From an uncultured Methanobacteriaceae archaeon (GTDB lineage Archaea; Methanobacteriota; Methanobacteria; Methanobacteriales; Methanobacteriaceae), in contig CACZOU010000064.1 of NCBI GenBank assembly GCA_902782945.1, positions 16,776 through 80,775 of the forward strand: a DNA stretch of 64,000 nucleotides, given 5' to 3'. Under the pieces are notes generated by a model. That model made no database searches and was not told the DNA's origin. It was given only the letters and a program-made list of their open reading frames with translations. A program made the translations under genes and the position numbers. This document shows, piece after piece, positions 20,124 to 29,584 of the stretch. Within the stretch, counting starts at the first letter, position 1; each line of letters starts with the position of its first letter.

Positions 20124-20720
20124 TTATCCTACTTTATTTATTTTGATTAAAGATTTTACTGGTACATCCTCTAAATCATTAATACCTTTTTTGTCTACAA
20201 GAACTGTTACAGCTATTGGTTTTGCTCCATGTGTTTCACATACCCTTATTGCATCAGTTACTGTAGCTCCACTAGTTATAACATCATCAACTATAACAAC
20301 ATTTTTGTTTTTTATGTTAGCAAAGTTGTTACTTATTGCTCCCTGTGCTGATTCATTTTTCATATGTTTTACTGGGTGGAATACAGCTAAATCCGCATCT
20401 AATAAATCGGACATTATTGTTGCAAATGGAACTCCGCTTACTGATATACCTACAACCGCGTCAACAACACCTTCCTCTAGTGTTAAATCAGCTAGTGCTG
20501 ATGAAATGTATTGCATACGTGATGAACTAGTTCCTATTGTTTTCCAGTTAATAGCAAAATCGTCGGGTTTTTGTTTTTGTTTATTTTTGTTTACAGGTGT
20601 TTTTTGCATTATTAACCATTGTGTAGTATCTTTTGAAATGTTTAATTCATCTGCTATTTCACCTGTGGTTAATCCTTTATTTCTAAGTTCACTAGCTTTC
20701 TCAATTAGTTTGCTATTCAT
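20124..20720 (-). CDS. gfcR: HTH plus phosphoribosyltransferase-like regulator (GfcR type)
   Basis: This archaeal regulator is built from an N-terminal helix-turn-helix ([19 protein letters not shown], about residues 17-35) fused to an orotate phosphoribosyltransferase-like domain. The PRPP-binding motif [18 protein letters not shown] is at about residue 140. In haloarchaea the related GfcR controls sugar-degradation genes by sensing a phosphorylated sugar; transfer of that role here is inference. The true start is ATG 20720, because the upstream GTG overlaps the GTGAT Shine-Dalgarno sequence. It lies 15 bases after the oxidoreductase stop, so hemC, the oxidoreductase and this gene form an operon. 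Confidence 0.85.
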   Translation of the reverse strand: MNSKLIEKASELRNKGLTTGEIADELNISKDTTQWLIMQKTPVNKNKQKQKPDDFAINWKTIGTSSSRMQYISSALADLTLEEGVVDAVVGISVSGVPFATIMSDLLDADLAVFHPVKHMKNESAQGAISNNFANIKNKNVVIVDDVITSGATVTDAIRVCETHGAKPIAVTVLVDKKGINDLEDVPVKSLIKINKVG

Positions 20721-20735
20721 TTTAATCACTTATTT

Positions 20736-21686
20736 TTATAAATATACTAATCTTTTATCTTTTGATGATTTCATAGCAGCATCAACTATTCTTAATGCTT
20801 CATATCCATCCTGACCTGTTACTTCAGGTTCTGTATCCTGCTGTACTGCATTCACAAATGATCTTAATTCTTCTTTGAGAGGTTCTTTATTTTCAACTTT
20901 CACGTTTTCAACTTGATTATTTTCCTTGTATAGTGTAACTGTTTGATCACCATAGTCAACGCTTATTATACCATCTACTCCTGTGATGTTTAATTGTCGT
21001 TTTTTGTATGGTGTTAGCCAGTTTGTTTCAAGTATGGTTAACACTCCGCTATCATATTTGGTCATTATTTCTGCATGGTCTTCAAATTCACAGTTTTTTA
21101 GTTTACTGCTCATGTTTGCATATACTGTGTTTGCTTTACTTTCAAATAAATAGTTAAATATATCTATGTCGTGAATAGCTAAGTCTATTGCTACTCCCAC
21201 GTCTCTTATTCTTGGTGGGTATGGACCTAATCTTTTTGCGTTAGCTGTAACTACTTCACCAATTTCTCCGGCATCAAGTAATTCTTTTGCAACTCTTACT
21301 GCTGGATTAAATCTTTCTACGTGTCCTGTTGCTAAAATTACTCCAGCATCTTTTGCTGCATTAATCATTTCTTTTGCTTCTGGTAATTTTGAAGCGATTG
21401 GTTTTTCTACTAACACATTTTTGCCTGCTTCTATTGCACGCATAGCAACATCATGGTGAAATACTGTAGGTACACATATGTTTACTGCTTCAATATCATC
21501 AATCTGAAGAATATTATCATAATCAACATATCCTACAGTATTGAATTCTTTTGATACCTTATCAAGTGTACCTCTTACCATATCAGATATTGCTACTAAA
21601 TTTGCATTTTCCAATTCGGAGTATATACGAACATGGTTGTAACCCATAGATCCTACTCCTATAACACCCACGTTTGTCTGTTTCAT
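20736..21686 (-). CDS. Gfo/Idh/MocA family NAD(P)-dependent oxidoreductase
   Basis: This is a sugar- or inositol-type dehydrogenase of unknown substrate. The N-terminal Rossmann motif is VGVIGVGSMGYNHVRIY. The family lysine is in VEKPIA (about residue 96). The C-terminal alpha/beta domain carries DLAIHDIDIFNYL (about residue 185). At 316 residues it is full length. Its ATG overlaps the hemC stop by four bases, implying translational coupling. Close homologues in methanogens are often linked to nucleotide-sugar metabolism, but nothing here identifies the substrate. Confidence 0.88.
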   Translation of the reverse strand: MKQTNVGVIGVGSMGYNHVRIYSELENANLVAISDMVRGTLDKVSKEFNTVGYVDYDNILQIDDIEAVNICVPTVFHHDVAMRAIEAGKNVLVEKPIASKLPEAKEMINAAKDAGVILATGHVERFNPAVRVAKELLDAGEIGEVVTANAKRLGPYPPRIRDVGVAIDLAIHDIDIFNYLFESKANTVYANMSSKLKNCEFEDHAEIMTKYDSGVLTILETNWLTPYKKRQLNITGVDGIISVDYGDQTVTLYKENNQVENVKVENKEPLKEELRSFVNAVQQDTEPEVTGQDGYEALRIVDAAMKSSKDKRLVYL

Positions 21687-22555
21687 AAAGTATCCTCTCT
21701 TAATTTTATTCCAATAGCTTTTGCAGTGTCTATTGCTTCATTCTTTTTAGTTGTCTCATTAACATCTGCTAAAAGTTTACCTTCTGGACTTAATAACTTA
21801 CAGTGTATATTAATATTGTTTCCATCAACTTTTGAAATTATACCAATAGGCCATTGACATCCTACACCAATGGTCTCAAGAATTGCTTTCTCGGTTAAAG
21901 CTTCTATTCTTGAATCTTCATCATTAAGTTTTGAAATAATATCATTGTATTCAGAATCTTTATTAGTCATCACTGCTAAAGCTCCTTGTCCTGCTGGAGG
22001 TACGATGTATGTTTCATCAAAAATTTCTTTAACATGATCTTGTAAGCCTAATCGATTAATACCTGCTAAAGCCATTATAGTAGCATCATATTGTCCTTCT
22101 TCAACTTTACGGATACGTGTATCAATATTTCCACGTATAGGTTTTGTTTGAACTTTCTTTCCATGGAATTTACAGAAAGCTTCTCTTCTAACACTACTAG
22201 TACCTAATGTAGCATTTTCAGGTAGTTCATCCCAGGTATAATTAGAAATTAATACTTCATTGATAGCTTCTCTTTTAGGAATGGCTGTTATTGTAAGTTG
22301 GTCATTTAATTCACTAGGTAAATCTTTAAAACTATGTACTGCAAAATCGATGTCTCCATCTATTAGTGCAGTATCTAATTCTTTTGTAAAAATACCTTTA
22401 GCATCAATATTATATAATTGTGAATCTTTAATTTTGTCTCCTGTTGTTTTAATTATTTTTGTTTCTATTTTTTCACCAGTAATTTCTTCAAGTGATTTTA
22501 CAACAGTTTGAGTCTGAGTTGTAGCAAGCTTACTACCTCGTGTACCAACTATCAC
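21683..22555 (-). CDS. hemC: Hydroxymethylbilane synthase (porphobilinogen deaminase)
   Basis: This enzyme joins four porphobilinogens into hydroxymethylbilane, the tetrapyrrole precursor of F430, cobamides and siroheme. Motifs are VGTRGSKLATTQT at the N-terminus, HSFKDLPSE (about residue 75), GTSSVRREA and RGNIDTRIRK (about residue 135). The dipyrromethane cofactor cysteine is in GVGCQWPIG (about residue 235). The start is GTG 22555, five bases after GGAGGCGT. It is the first gene of an operon with the Gfo/Idh protein and GfcR. A CfbE-like gene lies upstream on the same strand. Confidence 0.95.
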   Translation of the reverse strand: MIVGTRGSKLATTQTQTVVKSLEEITGEKIETKIIKTTGDKIKDSQLYNIDAKGIFTKELDTALIDGDIDFAVHSFKDLPSELNDQLTITAIPKREAINEVLISNYTWDELPENATLGTSSVRREAFCKFHGKKVQTKPIRGNIDTRIRKVEEGQYDATIMALAGINRLGLQDHVKEIFDETYIVPPAGQGALAVMTNKDSEYNDIISKLNDEDSRIEALTEKAILETIGVGCQWPIGIISKVDGNNINIHCKLLSPEGKLLADVNETTKKNEAIDTAKAIGIKLREDTL

Positions 22556-23099
22556 TAATTACGCCTCCATTATTCTAAATAACTATGATCATGAGTATTT
22601 TTTTCTTAAAATAACTAATATTAAGCTATTATCAATTATAATAATCTCAGTAACTTATTTTTTAACTCTTTATAATTATATATTTAATATATTTAATATA
22701 TTTTTGTATAACTCTTCTTTATTTATACTTCTTTTTATTATTTTTAATTATTTTAAATAGTATTTAATAGAATATTTACTCAATTATGTCTTATTTAACT
22801 AATAAGAATACATTTTAAATAAAATAAAAGACTTCTTATAGATATCTATGAAAGAGCTACTGTTGATAGTATTAATTATTAAAAAAAAGTATAGATTAAT
22901 TAAAAAATAAAAGACTTGTTAGAATAAAATAGAATTATAAAACAGGTTTCACTCTAGTCATGTTTACTTATTTTCAGTAACTATCAGTTTCATGAATATT
23001 TTCGCTCTATTAGAATATTAAAAAAATTCATAGAAAAAAAGTTTGAAATTATTAGTTTATAAAAATATAAATAAATGAAATACTATGTATTTTTTGTAA
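22556..23099. other. 544-base AT-rich intergenic region upstream of hemC
   Basis: No open frame or RNA gene was recognised. A 12-base direct repeat, aataaaagactt, occurs at 22823-22834 and 22906-22917. The hemC Shine-Dalgarno sequence is at the low end, and the high end adjoins the CfbE-like stop. The hemC promoter must lie in the first hundred bases. Confidence 0.5.
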
Positions 23100-24446
23100 T
23101 TAGTTACATACTAACTTTCTAGTATTGTATTCACTTCTGTATATTACATGTATTATTTCATAATTTCTATTTAATGCTTCATGGTATGCATCCTGGAGAT
23201 TATCAATGTAAATTATTGGCAAACCTTGTTTTTTTAGACTATTTCCTAATTCACCAGTAAGTATCACTTTATTGGATGGTACTGTTTTTAAGTATTTTAA
23301 TAGTTTATTCTCATCTATCTCTTCACAGGTTATACCGTAATCACCACCTAATATTATTATATAATTGGATGTGTATCTTGTGGTATTGTCCACACATTTT
23401 TTTATGGAAGTAGTATTAAGACCAGAATTTATATCTTCTAATACCATCTTATTATTAACAATTTTATATGATCCTCTGCCTGGTATTATATTCATGTTTT
23501 CTATATTTGAAATAATTTCATTATTATCTAAGCCAAGTATTAGTCCTACTCCCATAGCAAAAAGAATATTAGTAATATAGAAGTCACTCACAGCAAACAT
23601 TGATAGGGATAGTTCCTCTTTATTATACTGAACTTTAAAGTGGGTATTTTTAATATCATAATTAATCTTGCTTGTATGTATATCTGCCCTAGAATCACTA
23701 GTACTAACAGTTATCACATCTTTATTCACATTAGAATAATATGTATTATAAGCACTCATATCACATAATACTTGTTTTGAATTAAATATTGATTTCTTAG
23801 CACTACTTGCTGTTTGATTGCCCTGAGCTATAGGATAATCCTCTAATATATTAGTTAATATTCCAATATCACAGTAACTAGTAATACCAAGTGAAACCTC
23901 AAAAACACAATAATCAATTTTATCCAGTAAATCATTTTCACATGCAATGTTAAGAGCTGTGATAATACTAGCAGGAGTAATACTAAGGGATGTTGATAAT
24001 ACAATATCTTCTGACGGGCTGTGATATGATAAGTCATGACTAGTAAGTGTGAGAACACTGTTATTTTTCAGTACAGAACTTATCAATGTAGCTGTACTAG
24101 TTTTACCTTTAACGCCAGTAACTTCTATAATCTTAAAATTCCATCCATATCTAAGTCTATGTTTATTAATTAAATATCCAGTGAATTCATGATGAGTATA
24201 ATCACTACTAAAAACAGGATTCATATGAATAGGATTTATTGTTATAAAATCAGTTCTATGTTTAATAATATAATCAAGAGATAGAAATTTAACATTATAC
24301 TTATTACTTAATTCTAGTTTTTCATCATGTGTTAACTTGTTATAAACATCATAGAAAAATAGGTTATTATCTGTATACTTGTAATATTCTTTAAGAAGAG
24401 TAATACCACCGTGATTAGCATCACTAATTAAAATATTCTTAGTCAT
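23100..24446 (-). CDS. cfbE: Mur-ligase-like protein, probably coenzyme F430 synthase
   Basis: This is probably CfbE, the ATP-dependent ligase-type enzyme that closes the carbocyclic ring in the last-but-one step of F430 synthesis. Evidence is a Mur-ligase ATP loop TGVKGKTSTATLIS (about residue 112), the CfbE-like N-terminal pattern ISDANHGGITLL and DVYNKL, and PIHMNPVF. The central domain shows YCVFEVSLG, and a C-terminal ligase domain has ILGGDYGITCEE. Its position beside hemC fits tetrapyrrole metabolism. The alternative is a pseudomurein peptide ligase, but the N-terminal pattern argues against it. At 448 residues it is complete. Confidence 0.72.
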   Translation of the reverse strand: MTKNILISDANHGGITLLKEYYKYTDNNLFFYDVYNKLTHDEKLELSNKYNVKFLSLDYIIKHRTDFITINPIHMNPVFSSDYTHHEFTGYLINKHRLRYGWNFKIIEVTGVKGKTSTATLISSVLKNNSVLTLTSHDLSYHSPSEDIVLSTSLSITPASIITALNIACENDLLDKIDYCVFEVSLGITSYCDIGILTNILEDYPIAQGNQTASSAKKSIFNSKQVLCDMSAYNTYYSNVNKDVITVSTSDSRADIHTSKINYDIKNTHFKVQYNKEELSLSMFAVSDFYITNILFAMGVGLILGLDNNEIISNIENMNIIPGRGSYKIVNNKMVLEDINSGLNTTSIKKCVDNTTRYTSNYIIILGGDYGITCEEIDENKLLKYLKTVPSNKVILTGELGNSLKKQGLPIIYIDNLQDAYHEALNRNYEIIHVIYRSEYNTRKLVCN

Positions 24447-24502
24447 AATTTATCAATCAACCCTATAAAAAAAGAAGAAGTTAAAAAAAGAATTTAATGA
24501 AC

Positions 24503-25330
24503 TTATCCTACAATTAATTTGTTATTTACACTATTATAGAAGTTCTTTTTAAATCTAACAAAATATGCTGCATTATCAGATTTTCTGATTTTAACTTCAT
24601 CCATATAATTAAAGTTCTCACGTGAAACACCATCAAGTACACCAATAGCTTGTTTACCCTCTTTTAGAAATTTAACAGTTATTGTACTTTCTGCTGGAAC
24701 GATTTTTGGCCTAGTATTTAATTTAAATGGACATATAGGGATAATAATTGCTGCATCAACACGTGGATCAACAATAGGTCCACCAGCTGACATAGAATAA
24801 GCTGTAGATCCACTTGGTGTTGAAACAATTAATCCATCAGCGCGAACTTCATCTACAACTTCTTCATCAACAGAAACTCTTAAATTTAGCATCTTTGCTG
24901 GCTGACTTGTCATGATAACTAATTCATTTAGTACGGTTATCCATTTATCATCACATAAAACATCTAACTGTAATCTTTCTTCAATGAAGAAATCATAACT
25001 TAGCAATTTATCAAGGCATTCAAAGATATCCTCTGGATCCACTTCAGTTAAGAATCCAACAGTACCCATATTGATACTGAGTATTGGTATCTTTTTAGGA
25101 GATAATACATGCTGAGCATTAAGAACAGTACCATCTCCACCTACACATAAAACAATATCTGATGTCATATCTTCTATAGGAGTTTCTAGATCAGAGTATT
25201 CTTCCAGTTCCTTAGCTAAACTAGTGTCTAATTCTATTTCAACATGGTTAGCTAGTAAATATTTAACAATATTTCTATCAAGTTCTATGGCTTCCTCTTT
25301 ATCTGTCCGTGAGACAATTCCAATTTTCAT
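24503..25330 (-). CDS. nadK: NAD kinase
   Basis: This enzyme phosphorylates NAD to NADP in the cytosol. The signature GGDGTVLNAQ is at about residue 65. NMGTVGFLTEV follows, with the second conserved stretch TPSGSTAYSMSAGGPIV (about residue 172). At 275 residues it is normal. It is 15 bases downstream of the FBPase/IMPase gene, so the two are cotranscribed. From memory this pairing is conserved in Methanobacteriales. Confidence 0.94.
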   Translation of the reverse strand: MKIGIVSRTDKEEAIELDRNIVKYLLANHVEIELDTSLAKELEEYSDLETPIEDMTSDIVLCVGGDGTVLNAQHVLSPKKIPILSINMGTVGFLTEVDPEDIFECLDKLLSYDFFIEERLQLDVLCDDKWITVLNELVIMTSQPAKMLNLRVSVDEEVVDEVRADGLIVSTPSGSTAYSMSAGGPIVDPRVDAAIIIPICPFKLNTRPKIVPAESTITVKFLKEGKQAIGVLDGVSRENFNYMDEVKIRKSDNAAYFVRFKKNFYNSVNNKLIVG

Positions 25331-25345
25331 ATTATCACAAATTTA

Positions 25346-26176
25346 CTATAATAATTTTATAATATCATCATGTACTTCTTTATTAGCTGATGCTACAATG
25401 GATGTTTTTTCAAGTAAATCTAATTGACTTGCTAAAGGATTAGATTCAATATCAGTAACAACACCACCTGTTTCTTTAATTACCAGTTGAGCAGCTGCAA
25501 TATCTAAAACACGAACAGCACCAACATCTAAAAAAGTATCATATGTTCCATCAGCAACATAACATAATTCTACAGCAATAGCACCCATTAACCGCATACG
25601 TCTAACAGATGTGCATAGTTTATCAAGCATTCCTTCTTTAGCTCTGTAGATATATGTACTAATAGTTGATTCAGATGCTTTTTTAATATTTGATAACGTC
25701 ATAGGCTTACCATTTTTAGCAGAACCTTTTCCTTTGATAGCAGTATATATATCACCAGTAGGGAAGTTTTTTATATAACCAAACTCTATATCCCCAAGTG
25801 TTACATCAGATACTCTTTCATCATTAGGGATGCTTGCCACAGCTATAGAAATACCATAACAAGGAATGTTTTTCATAGCATTACTGGTACCATCAAGAGG
25901 ATCCATGATTACAAGATTTTTAGCATCCTCTTTGCCAATTTTTATTTTTCCAATTTCTTCACTAATAAGAATCAATGATTTACCACTATTTTTTATAACT
26001 TCAATTGCTGCATTTTCTGCGTATTCGTCTATCTTGTGTGTAGGCGTTCCATCTGCACCTATTTTTGTGATTGTTGTTAACTTAGGATCATCTCTAGCAT
26101 TTGTTATTGCTTCTTCTACTTTTTCAGAGATTTCCTGTGATAAATTTAACCAAAAGTTTATCTCCTTATCATTCAT
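25346..26176 (-). CDS. suhB: Bifunctional fructose-1,6-bisphosphatase / inositol monophosphatase
   Basis: This Mg2+-dependent archaeal phosphatase hydrolyses inositol 1-phosphate and fructose 1,6-bisphosphate, serving phospholipid headgroups and gluconeogenesis. Metal-binding motifs are ISEEIG (about residue 72) and MDPLDGTSNAM (about residue 90), with the C-terminal VRVLDIAAAQLV (about residue 220). At 276 residues it is typical. GGAAAT precedes the ATG at 26176. It is the upstream member of an operon with nadK. Confidence 0.92.
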   Translation of the reverse strand: MNDKEINFWLNLSQEISEKVEEAITNARDDPKLTTITKIGADGTPTHKIDEYAENAAIEVIKNSGKSLILISEEIGKIKIGKEDAKNLVIMDPLDGTSNAMKNIPCYGISIAVASIPNDERVSDVTLGDIEFGYIKNFPTGDIYTAIKGKGSAKNGKPMTLSNIKKASESTISTYIYRAKEGMLDKLCTSVRRMRLMGAIAVELCYVADGTYDTFLDVGAVRVLDIAAAQLVIKETGGVVTDIESNPLASQLDLLEKTSIVASANKEVHDDIIKLL

Positions 26177-26361
26177 ATTTCCACTTCTATTGATTACTAT
26201 TCTACTTTATGTTCTTAATATTATTTAGGAATTTATAATTAATAAAAAATAGGATTAATAGTTATGAGTTATTCTTTCTTTTAATGGAAATACTTGAAAG
26301 TAATTTGTATATAAAAAAGGGTAAGATGAAGGGGATCATGCTGTAGTAATAAATACTTGTA

Positions 26362-28827
26362 TTATAGGCTTAACCTATTTATCTGTTCTACATTAATATC
26401 TAAATGTTCCGGCTTTGGTAATTTAATGTTTAAAGATTCATTTAATACATCATCAACAGTTTTCATTGGTTTAAATGTTACTTCATCTTTAACTTCATCA
26501 GGTACATCGTCGAGGTCTTCCATATTCTTTTCAGGTAATAATACGGTTTTTATTCCAGATCTATGAGCTGCAATCACTTTTTCTTTTATACCGCCAACAG
26601 GTAATACTTTTCCCTGTAATGATATTTCACCAGTCATAGCTATTGTTGAATCAACAGGTGTGCTTGTTATTAGGGAGGCTATTGTTGTAAGAAGGGTTAC
26701 CCCTGCTGAAGGTCCATCTTTTGGTATAGCTCCTTCTGGTACGTGGATGTGTATATTTCTCTTATCAAATTCTGTGTCTTTGAGTATTGGTTGTAATCTT
26801 GATTTTATAAGACTTTGAGCTATTTGTGCAGATTCTTTCATCACATCACCTAATTGTCCAGTAAGTTCCAATTTACCCTCTCCAGGCAACAGTACAGCTT
26901 CTATGAATAGGATGTCACCACCAACAGGTGTCCATGCAAGTCCTGTTACTACACCTGGTGGGTTCTGTGCTGGTACCATATCATAGTGTGCTTTTTCATG
27001 TCCTAATATATCATAAAGCATGTCCTCAGTTACAACATATGGCCTTTCTATGTCATCAACCACTATTTTTTCTGTTGTTTTTCGTGCTATAGCAGCTATT
27101 TGTCTTTTAAGCTCCCTTACTCCAGCTTCTCTAGTATATTTTTCAATTATCGTGTTTATTGCTTCTGGTGTTATTACAAGGTCATTTCTTGTTAATCCAT
27201 GTTCTTCTAGTACTTCATCTATAAGATGCTCTTCTGCTATATGATGTTTTTCTGTGTTAGTGTAGCTGTCTAATTCAATTATTTCTAGTCTATCTCTTAA
27301 AGGTCCTGGTATATCTTGTAATGAGTTTGCAGTTCCTATGAAGAAAACATCTGATAAGTCATATGGTACTTCTAAGTAATGGTCTGAGAATGTATTATTC
27401 TGTTCTGGGTCTAATACTTCGAGTAATGCACTTGTTGGATTTCCATTTATTGATGCTGTTGTTTTATCAATTTCATCTAATACAAATACAGGGTTTGTTT
27501 TTCCTGCTTTTTTCATTCCATTAATGATTCTTCCTGGTAGTGCACCAAGATATGTTCTTCTATGGCCTCTTATTTCAGATTCATCTTTTATTCCACCTAG
27601 ACTTACTCTTACATATGGTCTGTCTAATGCTTTTGCAATACTTTTTCCAAGACTGGTTTTTCCTGTTCCGGGTGGTCCTACAAATAGTATTATTGAACCT
27701 TGTTTTTCATTTTTCATCTTAAGTACAGTTAGATGTTGTATTATTCTATCTTTTACTTTCTCTAGTCCATAGTGGTCTTTATCAAGTTGTTCTCTGGCTT
27801 TAGTTATGTCAATGTCTTTTTTCTCTTCTTTATGCCATGGTAGTTGAAGTATTGTATCAAGATAGTTTCTTATTATGTTTTCTTCTGAGTTGTTTTGGCC
27901 TTGTCTTTCTAGTTTATCTACTTCTTCCAGTGCTGCTTTTTCAACTTCTTCAGGTAGTTCTGCTTCTTTTATTCGTTCTCTGTATGTTTTTCTGTCTTCT
28001 GTATCATCGGTCATGTTGAGTTCTTCTTGAATCATTTTCATTTGTTCTCGAAGAAGAGTTTGTTTATGTATTTCGCTCATGTTTTTGTTGAGTTTATTTG
28101 TTATTTCCATTTGTATGCTCATAGCATCTCTTTGTTCTAATAGTAATTGTATTACGCGTAGTGCTCTTATTTTCACTGAGTTAAGTTCTAGTAGTTCTTG
28201 TTTTTTATTTATTGTTACACGTAGGTATGGGAATACTTCTGCTATTTTTTCTTCTGTATCTATTTTGTCTATGATTCTTCTAGCATATGGTTCGGAATTT
28301 GGTATTAATTTTGATATGCTGAGTATTGCATCGTTGATGTCTTTGTTTATTGTTTTTGATTCTTCTGGTGTTATTGTGTTGTCTTCTTGAATGGTTTCAT
28401 ATTTTGCATAGAAATAACTGTTTTTTTCTTTAATACCTTTTATTTCTACTTTATCTTTTACTTTTAATTCTATACGGTATTGTTTTGCTTCTTCTTCTAT
28501 GTTTTTAATTTCGAGTATTACTCCTACATCATAGAATTCAACTCCACCGTTGTTATCTCTTGGTAACTTTTTCGGTGTTAATATTATTCCTTGGTGATCA
28601 TCATTTATCGTATTTAGTATGTTTTCTGTGTGTACTTTGTCTAGAGGTATTTTTATGTCTGTGTGTGGAAGTAGGATTGTATTTGGTATTAATAATATTG
28701 GTAACTCTTTAGTATTTTCTGTATTTTCATCTTTATTTTCTATTTTAGTAGTTACATCTGTTATTATTAAACCATCTTCTCTTAATTGTTGAGTAAATGA
28801 TAAGTTATCGCTACTTTCAGAGGTCAT
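26362..28827 (-). CDS. lon: Lon protease, bacterial (LonA) type
   Basis: This ATP-dependent serine protease degrades misfolded and regulatory proteins in the cytosol. Residues 40-230 form the LAN substrate-binding domain (LPILLIPNTILLPHTDI). The AAA+ module has Walker A GPPGTGKTSLG near residue 385 and Walker B VFVLDEIDK. The protease domain carries catalytic Ser707 in PKDGPSAG and Lys748 in GGIKEK. Most archaea have the membrane-inserted LonB, without a LAN domain; this one has no membrane helices and is the soluble bacterial form, which suggests transfer from bacteria. AAGGAG lies 7 bases before ATG 28827. A palindrome is present in the divergent intergenic region. Confidence 0.95.
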   Translation of the reverse strand: MTSESSDNLSFTQQLREDGLIITDVTTKIENKDENTENTKELPILLIPNTILLPHTDIKIPLDKVHTENILNTINDDHQGIILTPKKLPRDNNGGVEFYDVGVILEIKNIEEEAKQYRIELKVKDKVEIKGIKEKNSYFYAKYETIQEDNTITPEESKTINKDINDAILSISKLIPNSEPYARRIIDKIDTEEKIAEVFPYLRVTINKKQELLELNSVKIRALRVIQLLLEQRDAMSIQMEITNKLNKNMSEIHKQTLLREQMKMIQEELNMTDDTEDRKTYRERIKEAELPEEVEKAALEEVDKLERQGQNNSEENIIRNYLDTILQLPWHKEEKKDIDITKAREQLDKDHYGLEKVKDRIIQHLTVLKMKNEKQGSIILFVGPPGTGKTSLGKSIAKALDRPYVRVSLGGIKDESEIRGHRRTYLGALPGRIINGMKKAGKTNPVFVLDEIDKTTASINGNPTSALLEVLDPEQNNTFSDHYLEVPYDLSDVFFIGTANSLQDIPGPLRDRLEIIELDSYTNTEKHHIAEEHLIDEVLEEHGLTRNDLVITPEAINTIIEKYTREAGVRELKRQIAAIARKTTEKIVVDDIERPYVVTEDMLYDILGHEKAHYDMVPAQNPPGVVTGLAWTPVGGDILFIEAVLLPGEGKLELTGQLGDVMKESAQIAQSLIKSRLQPILKDTEFDKRNIHIHVPEGAIPKDGPSAGVTLLTTIASLITSTPVDSTIAMTGEISLQGKVLPVGGIKEKVIAAHRSGIKTVLLPEKNMEDLDDVPDEVKDEVTFKPMKTVDDVLNESLNIKLPKPEHLDINVEQINRLSL

Positions 28828-28990
28828 TTTTTCACTCCTTTTTTTTATTTAATTATTAATTGATTATTTTTATTATGATTATAATTAGGGGATTATAGTT
28901 TTTATTTACTTTTTTTAGTTCATGTTTTTAGTTTATGCTTATAATATATATACCTTTTCTTATTTTTATAACTTATTGTTATTAAAATAA

Positions 28991-29009
28991 TATCTTATAT
29001 TATAAGATA
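28991..29009. promoter_or_regulatory. Perfect 9+1+9 palindrome between lon and the arginine decarboxylase gene
   Basis: tatcttata (28991-28999) is followed by one T and its exact reverse complement tataagata (29001-29009). It lies 67 bases before the plus-strand start at 29077, where an operator overlapping a promoter would be expected. It may be a regulator site or simply an AT-rich coincidence. Confidence 0.4.
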
Positions 29010-29076
29010 GATATAATTAGAATTTAATTTAAAAGTATTAAATAATCAACAAGAGATTATGGGAGAAGTATATATA

Positions 29077-29532
29077 ATGAAAGTATCATTAACAAAAGGT
29101 GCATCAGAAGGACCAACAAAACTAAACGCATTTGACAATGCTTTACTTGAAGCAGAAATAGGTAATGTAAATTTAATTCCTGTTTCAAGCATGTTACCAC
29201 CAGATACTGAAGTAATACCAATGCCTAAATTACAGCCAGGGGAAATGACTAACTGTGTACTGGCACATCAATACTCTGATAATCCAGGGGATGAAATAAG
29301 TGCAGTTATAGCATTTGCACAGGCAGAAGAGATGGGGTGTGTTATAGAAACAACAGGAATTAATAAATCTATTAAAGAATTAGAAGATGAAGCAAAATTC
29401 ATGGCTGAATACATGATAGAAAAAAGAGAACTTGAAATAATAGATTATAAATCCGTAATACAATCACATACTGTTATAGATAAAGCTAGTGTTGTAGCAG
29501 CATTAGTTTATCATAATCCTAAAAGACATTAA
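29077..29532 (+). CDS. pdaD: Pyruvoyl-dependent arginine decarboxylase
   Basis: This enzyme decarboxylates arginine to agmatine for polyamine synthesis. It is made as a proenzyme that self-cleaves at the Ser-Ser bond in NLIPVSSMLPPDTEV (about residues 38-52), converting the second Ser to the pyruvoyl cofactor. The first ATG in frame (29059) overlaps the Shine-Dalgarno sequence gggaga (29061-29066), so ATG 29077 is the likely start, giving 151 residues. It stands alone, divergent from lon and convergent with hisC. Confidence 0.92.
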   Translation: MKVSLTKGASEGPTKLNAFDNALLEAEIGNVNLIPVSSMLPPDTEVIPMPKLQPGEMTNCVLAHQYSDNPGDEISAVIAFAQAEEMGCVIETTGINKSIKELEDEAKFMAEYMIEKRELEIIDYKSVIQSHTVIDKASVVAALVYHNPKRH

Positions 29533-29584
29533 TTGTATGTAAGCTATTTTTATAAAAAGTAGATGGTAAAAAGAGGTAATATTA

